Positions 19,191 through 27,978 of a stretch of DNA of 64,000 bases are shown here, piece after piece. Within the stretch, counting starts at the first letter, position 1; each line of letters opens with the position of its first letter. The DNA lies in NCBI GenBank assembly GCA_907163375.1, contig CAJQUW010007510.1, forward strand, positions 186,001 through 250,000. Direction: 5' to 3'. A program made the position numbers and the translations under genes. A model generated the notes under the pieces. The model saw only the letters and a list, made by a program, of their open reading frames with translations, had not been told where the DNA came from and did not search any database. This stretch comes from Prostheceraeus crozeri. Taxonomy: Eukaryota > Platyhelminthes > Polycladida > Euryleptidae.

Positions 19191-19755
19191 CAGCTGGAAT
19201 AAGGATACCCAGATCGCAAAAGTGAGCCAGGAATATGTACTCACGAAATTAAAAGATGAGCTCACTCGTTACAAAAACGAATGTGCGGTCCTTAGGGACA
19301 ACAATTTCCACCTGAAGGGTCAAGTAGCCGAGATTCGGGCCCTCAAGACCCAAGTAATTAACTTGGAACCTTTCCGCGAAAGGGCGCTTGCCAGCGAAAA
19401 ACGAGTTGAAGAGCAGGCGACGTACATAAAATCACTAAAAGCTCAGGAAGAGGTGTCAAAGTTAAAAATCGAGCAACTAAAGACTAGACTGACTGAGAGC
19501 CAGAAGAAAGAGGAGAGACGAACAACGCTCCACATTCCCGTCATCAAGAGCAGAATCGTCGACAGCGTCATCCTTGAGAGTGAGGACTTGGACACAACGT
19601 TCGAGTGCTACGATGGGGCGATGGCGGAGATGCGCTGCCTTCATCTCTCAATAAAACATGATGGTGACATCAAGGAATTGCGCCACCGCAAGCGGAAACT
19701 GCCGGCCAAATGCTTGCCTCAGCCACCTATATCGAAGGTTCAACAAACCGATTAA
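19191..19755 (+). pseudogene. Gene A, arm 1, 3' part: coiled coil and C-terminal domain
   Basis: Continues the gene A frame after Polinton-1. About 130 residues of coiled coil lead to a C-terminal domain shared with the 58,141 paralog: HIPV, then LD, a Cys, CLHLS and a basic RKRKLP end. The coiled coil suggests self-association. A 62-nt intron (19,767-19,828, GTAAGT...TTTTCAG) lies in the 3' UTR, between the stop and the histone-type stem-loop, as in the third locus. Confidence 0.65.
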
Positions 19756-19766
19756 GTTAATTTATG

Positions 19767-19828
19767 GTAAGTTAATATCATCTCTATCACTTGAATATAA
19801 TTTCATCTATTTTCTTTCTATTTTTCAG
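19767..19828 (+). other. 3' UTR intron of gene A, arm 1
   Basis: Donor ATG|GTAAGT, pyrimidine tract and TTTTTCAG acceptor, 62 nt. The paralog has a 60-nt intron at the same place (59,336-59,395). Confidence 0.65.
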
Positions 19829-19849
19829 ATGCGACGAGAACGAACCAAC

Positions 19850-19865
19850 GGCTCTGATAAGGGCC
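19850..19865 (+). ncRNA. Histone-type 3' stem-loop, diverged loop (arm 1)
   Basis: GGCTCT-GATA-AGGGCC followed by ACCA. The six-pair stem and the ACCA flank match the replication-dependent histone mRNA 3' element, but the loop is GATA rather than the usual U-rich tetraloop. It follows the 3' UTR intron of gene A. Confidence 0.65.
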
Positions 19866-20400
19866 ACCATGGGGCAAGACATGATAAAACCTCCTCGCGG
19901 TTTGCCCTGGGCAGTCTTTAGACTGGCGAATACTATCATTAAGTTGAATCTGCTATCAGTCAACTTGAACGTTGCAAATGAAGTTCGGTGTAATACTTCC
20001 TTTCGACGGGCGTTCCTGTAAAGGGCGGCGGTGAAACCCGTAGCTATGTATACCGCAAGGGACATTCGGCAATGGTCAATCTTGTTAAACCTCTCTGCGT
20101 CATGTTTGCAAGTGATTGCCTCTGTCTCAACGTAGTATGCATTCGCGCCAGGGCGACATTTAGCCAACTGTCGAAGGTTGCCTTATAAACTTTCCATTGC
20201 ATACGTTATGAGAACCATGAGTTCTACCTGTCTCTATCAATGAGACGAATTGATGAATGGAATGAAATGGGAGGACACTCACGCGCCACACGCAACATAA
20301 CACACTTCTCTCTTCCGTAGTCTAACAAGCTCTTTACACATGGATCGCAGTCGATTGCTATCCCAGAATCATGTAAGCTATCTTAATTTTATTTAACACT
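19866..20400 (+). other. Conserved noncoding block after the stem-loop (arm 1)
   Basis: Nearly identical to 60,457-60,985 in the otherwise diverged third locus, and to 49,190-49,727 in arm 2. It holds two further perfect hairpins: CAGTC-TTTA-GACTG near 19,911 and AAGTTGA...TCAACTT near 19,940. No reading frame shows coding-type conservation. It ends with an ATGGATCGCAGTCGATTGC stretch and a GTAAGC near 20,375. Confidence 0.6.
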
Positions 20401-20439
20401 ATTTCATCTACCATCATCACCCATATGAAGTGTTATAAG

Positions 20440-20950
20440 ATTTACAAGTTAGACTAAGCGTTCTACTATTTGTAAATGAAAGATATAGTTTCAACAGTTT
20501 ACAGATTAAAAATAAAGTTTCAACAGTGTGTACGTTAGAAATAAAGTTTTATCTGTTTGTATGTTAAAAGAAAGTTTCATCAGTTAACAAGTTAAAAATA
20601 AAGTCTCACCAGTGTACAAGTTAGAAGCAAAGTTTCAATAGTATGTACATTAGAAATAAAGCTTTATCTGTTTGTATGTTAGAAACAAACTAAAGTTTCA
20701 TCAGTTTACAAGATAAAAAGTAAAGTTTCACCAATTTACAAGTCAAAAATAAAGTTTCAATAGTGTGTGCGTTAGAAATAAAGTTTTAGCTGTTTGTATA
20801 TCAAAATAAAGTTTCAAGAGTTTACAAGTTAGAAATAAAGTTTCAATAATGCGTATGTTAGAAATAAAGGTATAACTGTTTGTAAAAATAAGATCGCAAG
20901 ATTTACTAGTTTACAAGTTAGACTAAGTGTAAATTAGAATAAAATTATAA
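20440..20950 (+). repeat. AATAAAGTTTCA satellite block 1 (arm 1)
   Basis: Degenerate units of about 30-36 bp, such as AATAAAGTTTCAACAGTTTACAG and GTACGTTAGAAATAAAG, opening with GACTAAGCGTTCTACTATTTG. All AATAAA motifs are on the plus strand. Confidence 0.85.
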
Positions 20951-20952
20951 CT

Positions 20953-21130
20953 GTTCACGAGTTAAAGCGTTGATGCAACGATGAACAATTAATAAGCTGA
21001 AAAGTTTTAGATTCACTTTAACATTACCATATGTTTACAGATAGAAATGTATCACAGCAAAGCTACTTCATCAGTTAGTTTGCCAGGAGTGTATCATCTC
21101 AAACTTTTACTCCGTCGTTGAAATTTCATG
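20953..21130 (+). repeat. Satellite-flanking module S (arm 1)
   Basis: A 175-bp module (AAAGCGTTGATGC...TTGAAATTTCA) that closes the satellite. It also occurs after satellite block 3 at 44,195-44,375 and in arm 2 at 48,466-48,640. In arm 1 it leads into the gene B promoter. It contains a CATATGTTTACAG acceptor-like sequence. Confidence 0.7.
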
Positions 21131-21183
21131 ACGACTATTTTGCTAAACGAAAGTTAACACCAGAGGAGCGTAGGGGTGGGTGG

Positions 21184-21191
21184 TATAAAAT
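21184..21191 (+). promoter_or_regulatory. TATA box of gene B (arm 1)
   Basis: TATAAAAT in GGTGGTATAAAATACCCC. The same TATA core is conserved in arm 2 on the other strand. Confidence 0.6.
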
Positions 21192-21360
21192 ACCCCTACA
21201 GCACTGAGAGAGTTGGAGTGCATGAGCTATGTACATTCTTTTGACGACGAGAGGAGCGATTCAGTCGATGGCGCAGGTAGTTTCCCAGAGCATGGAGGAC
21301 AGTGTTTAGGTGACTCTAAGGACGTATGTCGAGCTGCCCTCAGTGATAGGCTTCCAAATC

Positions 21361-21663
21361 ATGATGAATGATGATATGCTTACGACCTACATTCAACCAT
21401 TGGTGTATGCCCACACCCTTCCCCACAACGAGCTTGTCTGCTACATTGTATTCATGAGTGTGGCTCAAAGTAGGAAATTGATTGATGAGACTTTGCTGAA
21501 ATATCCAAGGCGCGTATTCAAGCATGGTCGCCTACTGTTGGAGTATTATTATCAATGGCGCGACGACACACAACATTTGCCCACCCGTGTTTTACCACAC
21601 CTATCAACGGAAGAATACAATAGAGCTTTAGTCGAGACGGTGAAAGGAGACGATGAGCGCTAG
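21361..21663 (+). CDS. Gene B, unrecognised small protein (arm 1)
   Basis: About 100 residues from the first in-frame ATG; the same frame is open for 17 codons upstream but without an ATG. The protein is helical with a conserved-looking YPRRVFKHGRLLLEYYYQW segment and an acidic end. No known family comes to mind. A second short frame starts at 21,226 and overlaps the front, so the true 5' structure may involve splicing. It sits under a good TATA box between the satellite module and gene C. Arm 2 has a near-identical copy. Confidence 0.5.
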   Translation: MMNDDMLTTYIQPLVYAHTLPHNELVCYIVFMSVAQSRKLIDETLLKYPRRVFKHGRLLLEYYYQWRDDTQHLPTRVLPHLSTEEYNRALVETVKGDDER

Positions 21664-21857
21664 CGGGCGAATGAAGCATCGGTGAGAGTGGGAATCAACT
21701 TGATGCTATTCTCCAATGAGGATTGTTGTCTAATGAGAATCAAGCATTCCTTTATGAATAGAGAGCCTTCCACAGTGATATCATTCCATCGTTGAATTGT
21801 ACAAGTGACGGACGCACATTCTCTCTCTCTACATCCCTGTTATATTATCCAACTAAA
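21664..21857 (+). promoter_or_regulatory. Gene C promoter region (arm 1)
   Basis: Arm 2 has TATAAATAG here; arm 1 has ATGAATAG at the same spot, so this arm's TATA box is altered. The later stretch TACAAGTGACGGACGCAC plus a TCTCTC run also precedes the zinc-finger gene at 61,851 in the third locus, so it is a shared leader. Confidence 0.5.
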
Positions 21858-22644
21858 ATGGTAAGTCGCTACTTTCCTCCCTCTCCTCCCTTGAACGTAA
21901 ACTTGATAGAATCTTTTTTATTTTCAAGCATCTTCTACATCTACTACACTGACAGGACAAAATGGTGGCCAGACGTTACAAGGTTCGCTACAATCAGATC
22001 ATCTACAGCTGAGACCGGTGGAAGAAACAACAAAGGTACATAATCCTACACCGCTACAGCGTAAATTTAAACAAGTCTTGCGTCATGAGGATCACAGCGT
22101 AGTACTGCAAACGGGAATGCTCCCTTCCACTGATGTGAAGATATTGAGCAATCAGTATGGGGACTACATACTCATCCCCGTGAGTCCGTACATTCGCCAC
22201 CAACTTGACATTATTGAAGAGTACGTGACATTAAATATGGACATTCCTACTCCTCTTGCTCAAGAGTGGAAGGCGAGAGATGAAAAGGATACTCCCTATA
22301 GAAAGATTTGGGATGGCAATCAAATTTGCCTACCATTATCACATTGGTGTAGTTATTATAAAAAGGATGGAGATCAATCAATACCCATCAGATGTGATGA
22401 GCTCGGAGAAAGTACTTGGGATATCATTTTCAAAGTGAATGGGCTATATTATGGTCAGCACAAGGATAACAAAATAGCCTCTCTCTCGATGCACACTGAA
22501 TCCATCCTATATATTCCAAAGCCACCCAGCGTAGATGACATTATTGACGAAATCCTTAACGGGGGATGGTACGAAGCGCAAGTCGGACAAGAATGCTACC
22601 TGCAAACGCAATTCAAGGAAAGAGAATTGCTAATCCTTTCCTAA
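21858..22644 (+). CDS. Gene C, two-exon gene with a start-codon-only first exon (arm 1)
   Basis: ATG at 21,858 is followed at once by GTAAGT. The downstream frame is open from 21,928 to 22,644, and its first codons would read ASSTSTTL after the Met, matching the MASTSSPT start of the spliced zinc-finger gene at 61,851. Here the acceptor reads TTTTCAAG instead of TTTCAGG, one base off in frame, so splicing may be altered or lost in both arms. The protein, about 240 residues, has no family I know; LPLSHWCSYYKKDGD and STWDIIFKVNG lie in the middle. A RING-like ORF overlaps its end in another frame. Confidence 0.5.
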
Positions 22645-22667
22645 CTCTACCCTATGACAATTCGCTT

Positions 22668-22793
22668 ATGTGCTTTGAGTGTCGTGGACGTGGTCTTATT
22701 AGATACATTTTACTTCTTCGTTGCCATCATATCATTTGTGTATTTTGTCGTGAAAAGCATCGATGTAATTCTTCATTTTGTGATATGTTATAG
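22668..22793 (+). CDS. RING-like zinc-finger ORF (arm 1)
   Basis: About 41 residues from MCFEC. The ligand pattern is CxxC (CFEC), then CxHxxCxxC (CHHIICVFC), then C-x4-C (CNSSFC), close to a RING-HC finger as used by E3 ubiquitin ligases. The spacing between the first and second pairs is short. The frame is open upstream and overlaps the end of gene C, so it may be the C-terminal part of gene C or a separate exon. Present in both arms. Confidence 0.45.
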   Translation: MCFECRGRGLIRYILLLRCHHIICVFCREKHRCNSSFCDML

Positions 22794-22844
22794 AACGTTT
22801 CCTTAGATGTGTAATTTCCGTTTTAGATTTCCATCATCATTTTC

Positions 22845-23375
22845 ATGGATTGTGAGGGTGAACCTGTACAGGAGCTCAGTGCTATTGCTATGAACAATTG
22901 GACATATCAGATTGTTAGTGTCTATCATCAACATGCCAACTGTGATCCCAATGTTGATCAATGGGCGAGAAAACACATTCATGGACTTAATCTGAAATAT
23001 TTGCAAGACTATGGCTTTTCTTGTGACACTGCTCTTCTTATTGACTTTAAACGATGGTTAGCTGCTTTCAATGTTATACGCATCTTTTGTAATAATCCTG
23101 GTAAGGAGAGGAAAGTATTTCCCAATCTAGTCATTAATGATATTTTGCTCCCACCTTGGGATAGTAGAGTGAATGAACACTATCATGAAGTCACGAAACG
23201 TTTTAAGGATTTGCGTGTTCCTATTTTGTCTGTTCGTTGTAGTAGCTACGTTCATAACCAATGCTTCTTTCCTCCTTACCTCAACACTGCCAAAGTCCTG
23301 TATGGTCATCATTGCTCGCTATATGACAGTTACCAGCTGTATCTATTTTATCTGTTTCAAACCATTGATTTTTAA
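22845..23375 (+). CDS. Gene D, DEDDh-type 3'-5' exonuclease-like protein (arm 1)
   Basis: 176 residues from the first ATG, but the frame is open upstream (ISIIIF before the Met) to an acceptor-like CCGTTTTAG near 22,826, so an upstream exon is likely. Motif I is FMDCEG (DxE) after a beta strand, and motif III is HCSLYD (H-x4-D) near the end. IHGLN in between is also seen in DEDDh exonucleases. A middle Asp for motif II is less certain. An AATAAA signal at 23,398 follows the stop, unlike the stem-loop genes. Arm 2 differs at one residue or so. Confidence 0.5.
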   Translation: MDCEGEPVQELSAIAMNNWTYQIVSVYHQHANCDPNVDQWARKHIHGLNLKYLQDYGFSCDTALLIDFKRWLAAFNVIRIFCNNPGKERKVFPNLVINDILLPPWDSRVNEHYHEVTKRFKDLRVPILSVRCSSYVHNQCFFPPYLNTAKVLYGHHCSLYDSYQLYLFYLFQTIDF

Positions 23376-23529
23376 TGCATGCTTGCTACAGTTATTCAAT
23401 AAATGTTATTATGCGAAGAGTTGTTGTTTTCATGCAACGGATGGGTTAGATGAAGGGCAATCATATCTTTTTCAAATGACTGTGGAACATTGTTTTCCAT
23501 GATAAAGATTTAAACAGTTAGATTCGATG
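23376..23529 (+). terminator. 3' UTR of gene D with AATAAA
   Basis: AATAAA at 23,398-23,403, 23 bp after the stop codon; then about 110 bp of ordinary sequence before the satellite resumes. Confidence 0.55.
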
Positions 23530-24054
23530 ACGAACAAGATTTACTAGTTTGCAAGTTAAGCTAAGCGTTCTATTATTTGTAAATGAAAGATATAGTTTCA
23601 ACAGTTTACAGATTAAAAATAAAGTTTCATCAGTTTACAAGATAAAAAGTAAATTTTCACCAGTTTACAAGATAAAAATAAAGTTTCAATAGTGTGTACG
23701 TTAGAAATAAAGTTTTAGCTGTTTGTATATCAATAACAAAGTTTCAACAGTTTACAGATTAACAATAGAGTTTCAATAGTGTGTGTGTTAGAAATAAAGT
23801 TTAAGCTGTTTGTATGTTAGAAATAAAATAAAGTTTCAAGAGTTTAAAAGTTAGAAATAAGGTTTCAACAGTGTGTACGTTAGAAAAAAAGTTATATCTG
23901 CTAGTAAAATAAGATTGCGGGTTTTAATAGTTTGTAACTTAGACTAAGCGTTCTACTATTTGTAAATGAAAGATATAGTTTCAACAGTTTACAGATTGAA
24001 AAATAAAGTTTCAATAGTGTGTATGTTAAAAATAAAGTTTGAGCTGTTTGTGTA
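23530..24054 (+). repeat. AATAAAGTTTCA satellite block 2 (arm 1)
   Basis: Same family as 20,440-20,950, interrupted at 24,054 by Polinton-2 and continuing at 42,256. The last 6 bp (TGTGTA, 24,049-24,054) are the left target-site duplication of Polinton-2. Confidence 0.85.
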
Positions 24055-24545
24055 AGTAATGGGCAAAAGACCGTTCCAGGACACCATAAAATTCAAAAAA
24101 ATAGTATCTTTAAAAACGACATAAATTCATGAATTTAGACCCTTTTTCAGGTTTTTAAGACCTAAATACATGAATTTAGTCCATTCAAAAAGTACCATTT
24201 TTTCAAAAATGGTACTTTTAAAAACGACATAAATTCATGAATTTGAACCCTTTTTCAGGTTATGAAGACCTAAATTCACAAATTTGGGCGTTTTTAAAAA
24301 TACCCAATTTTCAAATTTTTCAAAATCTCAAATTTGAGAATTACAATTTTCTCGCTTAAATCATGACCGTTCCAGGACACCGAAAATATCAGAAAAGTTA
24401 AGAATCTCAAATTTGAGAATTACAATTTTCTTGCTTAAATCATGACCGTTCCAGGACACCGAAAATCATAAAAGTTGAGAATTTCAAATTCATGAATTTT
24501 ATCCATCTTTCAGGTTTTTAAAATATATCATGTGACTAATAATAT
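24055..24545. repeat. Polinton-2 left terminal inverted repeat
   Basis: Starts AGTAATGGGCAAAAGACCG. It has two internal sub-repeats with ACCGTTCCAGGACACC, against about three in Polinton-1 left, so unit number varies between ends. Confidence 0.85.
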
Positions 24546-24555
24546 TTCTTTAAAA

Positions 24556-25284
24556 ATGGAAGAAACAAAAGTGGAAGGAACTTCAGAAATGGAAGGAACC
24601 TCAAGAATATATCCTTCGTTATCATATGAACGTAGCTCTACTTTAATGAACATTGAAAAGATTAACATTGAAAAAATGAACAAAGAAAAACACAAAGATA
24701 GAGTACGTTATATGAAAGATAAGGAATCTCAATTATTATTAAGATTAGAGCATTATAAAAAATTAAGAAAGAGATGGACTAAAGTTAAGAATGTAACACA
24801 AGGAATTGGCATATTCTTAACAATAAGTTTAGGTGCTTTCACAATTGTTATATCTTCAGGTGTTTTAGTAATTCCAGTAGTTGCTACAGCTTTAACAGGT
24901 ACGGGTGTTTTTGCAACTTCACTTGTTACAATGTTAGATAAATCTTTAATAACTAAGAAACGAAAATCATTAAAAACTAAGCATTTACATATTAAAGAAG
25001 TCTATGATAAACTACATTACTACTTTCAAAGAGTATGTGATGATAATGTTATTACGTTAGATGAGATTGAAAAATTTGATCAAATAGCTAATGAAGTAAA
25101 TCAAATATCATTTCAATCACAGACAGAAAAAGTTGATGATAAAAATAAAAAGGATGGCAAAATTTCTAGTGATGGTAAAATTTCTAATGAAGAAAATGAC
25201 AAAATTTTTTTAGAAGAGCTAAAAACTTTAAGCGAAAATTTAAGCAAAACTTTATTAAACAAAACTTTATTAAACAAAACTTAA
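24556..25284 (+). CDS. Polinton-2 membrane protein with coiled coil
   Basis: About 242 residues from the ATG after TTTAAAA (an alternative ATG lies 24 bp upstream). A charged N-terminal helix of about 75 residues is followed by two hydrophobic segments (IGIFLTISLGAFTIVI, IPVVATALTGTGVFA) with a short loop, and then a long basic tail of low complexity with LNKT repeats. Family unknown; as the first gene next to the inverted repeat it may be an early or membrane-remodelling protein. The membrane segment differs from Polinton-1 at several silent sites in one patch. Confidence 0.55.
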   Translation: MEETKVEGTSEMEGTSRIYPSLSYERSSTLMNIEKINIEKMNKEKHKDRVRYMKDKESQLLLRLEHYKKLRKRWTKVKNVTQGIGIFLTISLGAFTIVISSGVLVIPVVATALTGTGVFATSLVTMLDKSLITKKRKSLKTKHLHIKEVYDKLHYYFQRVCDDNVITLDEIEKFDQIANEVNQISFQSQTEKVDDKNKKDGKISSDGKISNEENDKIFLEELKTLSENLSKTLLNKTLLNKT

Positions 25285-25405
25285 AACGAGAAAACTTTAA
25301 ACGAAAAGATGTCAAACAACAAAGCAATAAAAAAATAATTTGTTCAGTAAAATGTTTTTGCTGTATTCCAATGTTACCACAAAATTCAAATATTATATTT
25401 TAAAA

Positions 25406-26095
25406 ATGGATAAAATTAGAGCTGATAATTTGAAAAGAATAAAACAATTAGAAGAGTTAATAAAACAAAGAAATATTATGAAAGAAAATCATCTTCAACA
25501 TAGAATGATAAAAGCTGGTATTCAATCTGATATGTTTGAAAAAATGCAGCAAACCGAACAAGTAAAAACTGATTTTGAAAAAACTATGAAACCATTTAAA
25601 ACTCTTGAAAAAGAAAGTACAAATAATGATAAACAAATTGATATAACAGATCCAGAGCACAAAACTATATTAGATGACTATGGATTACTAGAATCAAACA
25701 TTAATAAGAAATTACCAAAATCTATGCAATTTGAACATTCTATTTCATTTATAGATGGAAAAACAATACCTAGATTTTATCTCGGTCAAAAAGAAATATT
25801 TCCACAACCTTTTCGAGGTATAATTTTTTCACCAGATAAATCACCTATTAGTTTAGATAGAAATTTTGTTAATCTTTTAAGAGGAGCAGATTTAAATAAT
25901 TATGCTGTAGAAGATCTCATAAAATATAAAGCTATGTTAGACAGAGTTGGTGCAGTAAAATCTCTTAGACGTTATAAACAATTAGAAAATTTATTATCAA
26001 CGGGAGTTAAAGTAGGGAAAGGTTTATCTGAAAAACAGAAACCAGAAACAACCATATTCTTACCAGATGATCCACAAGAATTAATAATAGGTTAA
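25406..26095 (+). CDS. Polinton-2 unknown protein 2
   Basis: 229 residues from the ATG that follows TTTTAAAA. The first 90 residues form a charged coiled coil. The middle holds a strand-rich stretch with FIDGKTIPRFYLGQKEIF, and later ADLNNYAVEDLIKYKAML. The end is acidic. No family recognised. Its strand and position place it in the virion gene block ahead of the penton-like gene. Confidence 0.55.
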   Translation: MDKIRADNLKRIKQLEELIKQRNIMKENHLQHRMIKAGIQSDMFEKMQQTEQVKTDFEKTMKPFKTLEKESTNNDKQIDITDPEHKTILDDYGLLESNINKKLPKSMQFEHSISFIDGKTIPRFYLGQKEIFPQPFRGIIFSPDKSPISLDRNFVNLLRGADLNNYAVEDLIKYKAMLDRVGAVKSLRRYKQLENLLSTGVKVGKGLSEKQKPETTIFLPDDPQELIIG

Positions 26096-26228
26096 ATATT
26101 TTAATATCTGCAATAAAAGAAGGACATAATTCTAGTTTCAATGAAATTCATGCTATATTGAAAAGACTGTTAGAAAAGAAGATTCTAAATGAAGAGGATT
26201 ATAAAAGTATAACGAACCGAATGTTCTA

Positions 26229-26239
26229 GGGCTTCGCCC
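26229..26239. repeat. Intergenic micro-hairpin, Polinton-2 only
   Basis: GGGC-TTC-GCCC preceded by an imperfect GAACC-GAA-TGTTC. In Polinton-1 (about 3,562) the flanks are joined directly. The extra sequence is about 31 bp, not a multiple of three, and lies outside genes. Confidence 0.8.
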
Positions 26240-26307
26240 GTAGCTGAAATATGTTGTTGTTTTTAATTTTTTTATAAAAAATATTTATTTAAAATTTTAA
26301 CTAAAAA

Positions 26308-27102
26308 ATGTGTTCAGCAGATTTAGACAAAATTAATAATCATTTAGAAAATTTAACAGAGATTTTGGGTTCATCAAAATTTAGTACGACGTTAAAAATT
26401 ATAACAACTACTTCATCACACACTTGTAATTTAGAACCCATTCTACATTTGGAACAAAATAAAAATTATCAAATTGCATTGACTAGTTTCTCTACATTTA
26501 ACACTATTCAAAACGTTATCAAAGATGTGAATGATCAATTTAGATATTCTACTGATAAAGGCAAAACATGGAAATTACCAACTTTTCTTCCTGGTTCTTA
26601 CGAAGTTGAATCAATATCAAATGAAATTGAGAGACATTTAGGTGTATCATTTAAAGATAAGAAACAATTACATTTTGCAGTTGAACCGGCAGTTAATAAA
26701 TTTTCTCTTACTTTAGACGAAAATCATCAAGTTGATTTTAATCATGATAGATCATTGTCAAAGCTATTAGGATTTAATAAACAAACCTATAGTCAAGGTT
26801 ATCATTTAGGTGAGAAGATTCCAAAAATAACTGAAATAAATTCAATTGTTGTACATTGTGACATTATTGAAGGAGGATATACGTGTATAAATGGTAAATT
26901 ATCAAATTTAATATTCAGTTTTCCAGCTTTTACTGTACCAATTGGTTATAGATTAAATGTAATTCCACAAACATTAATATATTTTCCTATTACAAGAAAA
27001 ACTATTAACAACATTGGCATTAGAATCACTGATGAAAAAGGACAAGAAATAAATTTTGGAGGTGAAGAGATTATGATAGATCTTTTGGTTCGGGAGGTAT
27101 AA
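26308..27102 (+). CDS. Polinton-2 penton-like minor capsid protein (single jelly roll)
   Basis: 264 residues, almost the same as at 3,676-4,470. Long alternating-hydrophobic strands and SFPAFTVPIGYRLNVIPQT near residue 208 suit the jelly-roll vertex protein of Polintons. It directly precedes the packaging ATPase. The frame looks whole. The gene end runs into a duplicated GGGAG...CTCCC hairpin that is single in Polinton-1. Confidence 0.6.
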   Translation: MCSADLDKINNHLENLTEILGSSKFSTTLKIITTTSSHTCNLEPILHLEQNKNYQIALTSFSTFNTIQNVIKDVNDQFRYSTDKGKTWKLPTFLPGSYEVESISNEIERHLGVSFKDKKQLHFAVEPAVNKFSLTLDENHQVDFNHDRSLSKLLGFNKQTYSQGYHLGEKIPKITEINSIVVHCDIIEGGYTCINGKLSNLIFSFPAFTVPIGYRLNVIPQTLIYFPITRKTINNIGIRITDEKGQEINFGGEEIMIDLLVREV

Positions 27103-27140
27103 ACTCCCGTTCGAGAGGTATAAACTCCCACGCGAAGCTA
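27085..27140. repeat. Duplicated hairpin at the penton gene end
   Basis: GGGAG-GTATAAA-CTCCC occurs, then a near-copy GAGAG-GTATAAA-CTCCC about 21 bp on. Polinton-1 has only one (about 4,460-4,480), so one unit was gained or lost. Confidence 0.7.
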
Positions 27141-27211
27141 GAGAAGTTTAATTTTCTTCTTCTTTAGAAACAAAAAATAAAAAAAATAAAAATAAATTTT
27201 TTTATTAAAAA

Positions 27212-27978
27212 ATGAATGAACTACCTCCATTAAATAAAAAAAAACTTAAATTTAATCATCATCCAAATTTATCTAATAAAGTTTTGTCAGTTATTTGTGG
27301 AAGATCAGGATGTGGAAAAACATATCTATTATTTAAAATTTTAACGACTCCAAATTTTTTGGATTATAACAATCTTATAATTTATACAACAACGGCAGAA
27401 CAACCCGTCTATCAATTTTTAAAATATGGATTTGAAATAATCTTACAAAAACAGCAATTGCTTCATTATTCAAAGAATATGAAAAATCTGAAGATGAAGA
27501 AGAAATAAGTTCGTGGTGTGAAGAAGCAGCAAAAAATAATCAGTTAGTAGAATCTAATAAAAATAAGCATATAAAAATACAATTAATAGATGATAGTGGT
27601 AATATGCAAGATCCTAGTAAACTAGATAAAACAATGAAACATTGTGTAATTTTTGATGATTGCGTTAATGATAGAAATCAGTCAGTTCAGAGAAATTATT
27701 TCACAAGAGGTAGACATAATAACTGTAGTGTTTTTTATTTAACACAAAGTATGTATTCATTAGACGGAAGTGTTATTAGAAAGAATGCAAATATATTTAT
27801 ACTATTTGAAATAAATGCAAGAAACTTAAGTGATTTGTTAAGAGATTTATGTGTAAGAAATAAAGATGAATTTAAACAATCGTGTAACAATGCTTGGTCA
27901 AAAGATTATGGCTTCATTACAATTAATATTGATAAAAAAATTCATGAAAGAGTTATAGAAAATATTTTCGCGGAGTGA
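27212..27978 (+). pseudogene. Polinton-2 packaging ATPase (fossil)
   Basis: Starts MNELPPLNKKK and carries Walker A GRSGCGKT and Walker B CVIFDDC. Same family as 4,558-5,324: FtsK/HerA-type genome packaging ATPase, acting at the portal vertex during capsid filling. Broken in this copy. Confidence 0.8.

Noticed and set aside
19787-20167. A 126-residue antisense frame over the conserved noncoding block, also open at 49,426-49,806 and 60,411-60,791
   Set aside because: Differences between the loci in this frame are mostly amino-acid changing and it runs through the stem-loop and hairpins backwards; it looks like a by-product of sequence conservation rather than a gene.
20341-21040. A mini-gene starting ATGGATCGCAGTCG near 20,341 with GTAAGC donor, satellite as intron and TTTACAG acceptor in module S
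   Set aside because: Signals are present, but the product would be under 40 residues, the third-locus copy breaks the reading, and the satellite can explain the pattern; kept only as a note.
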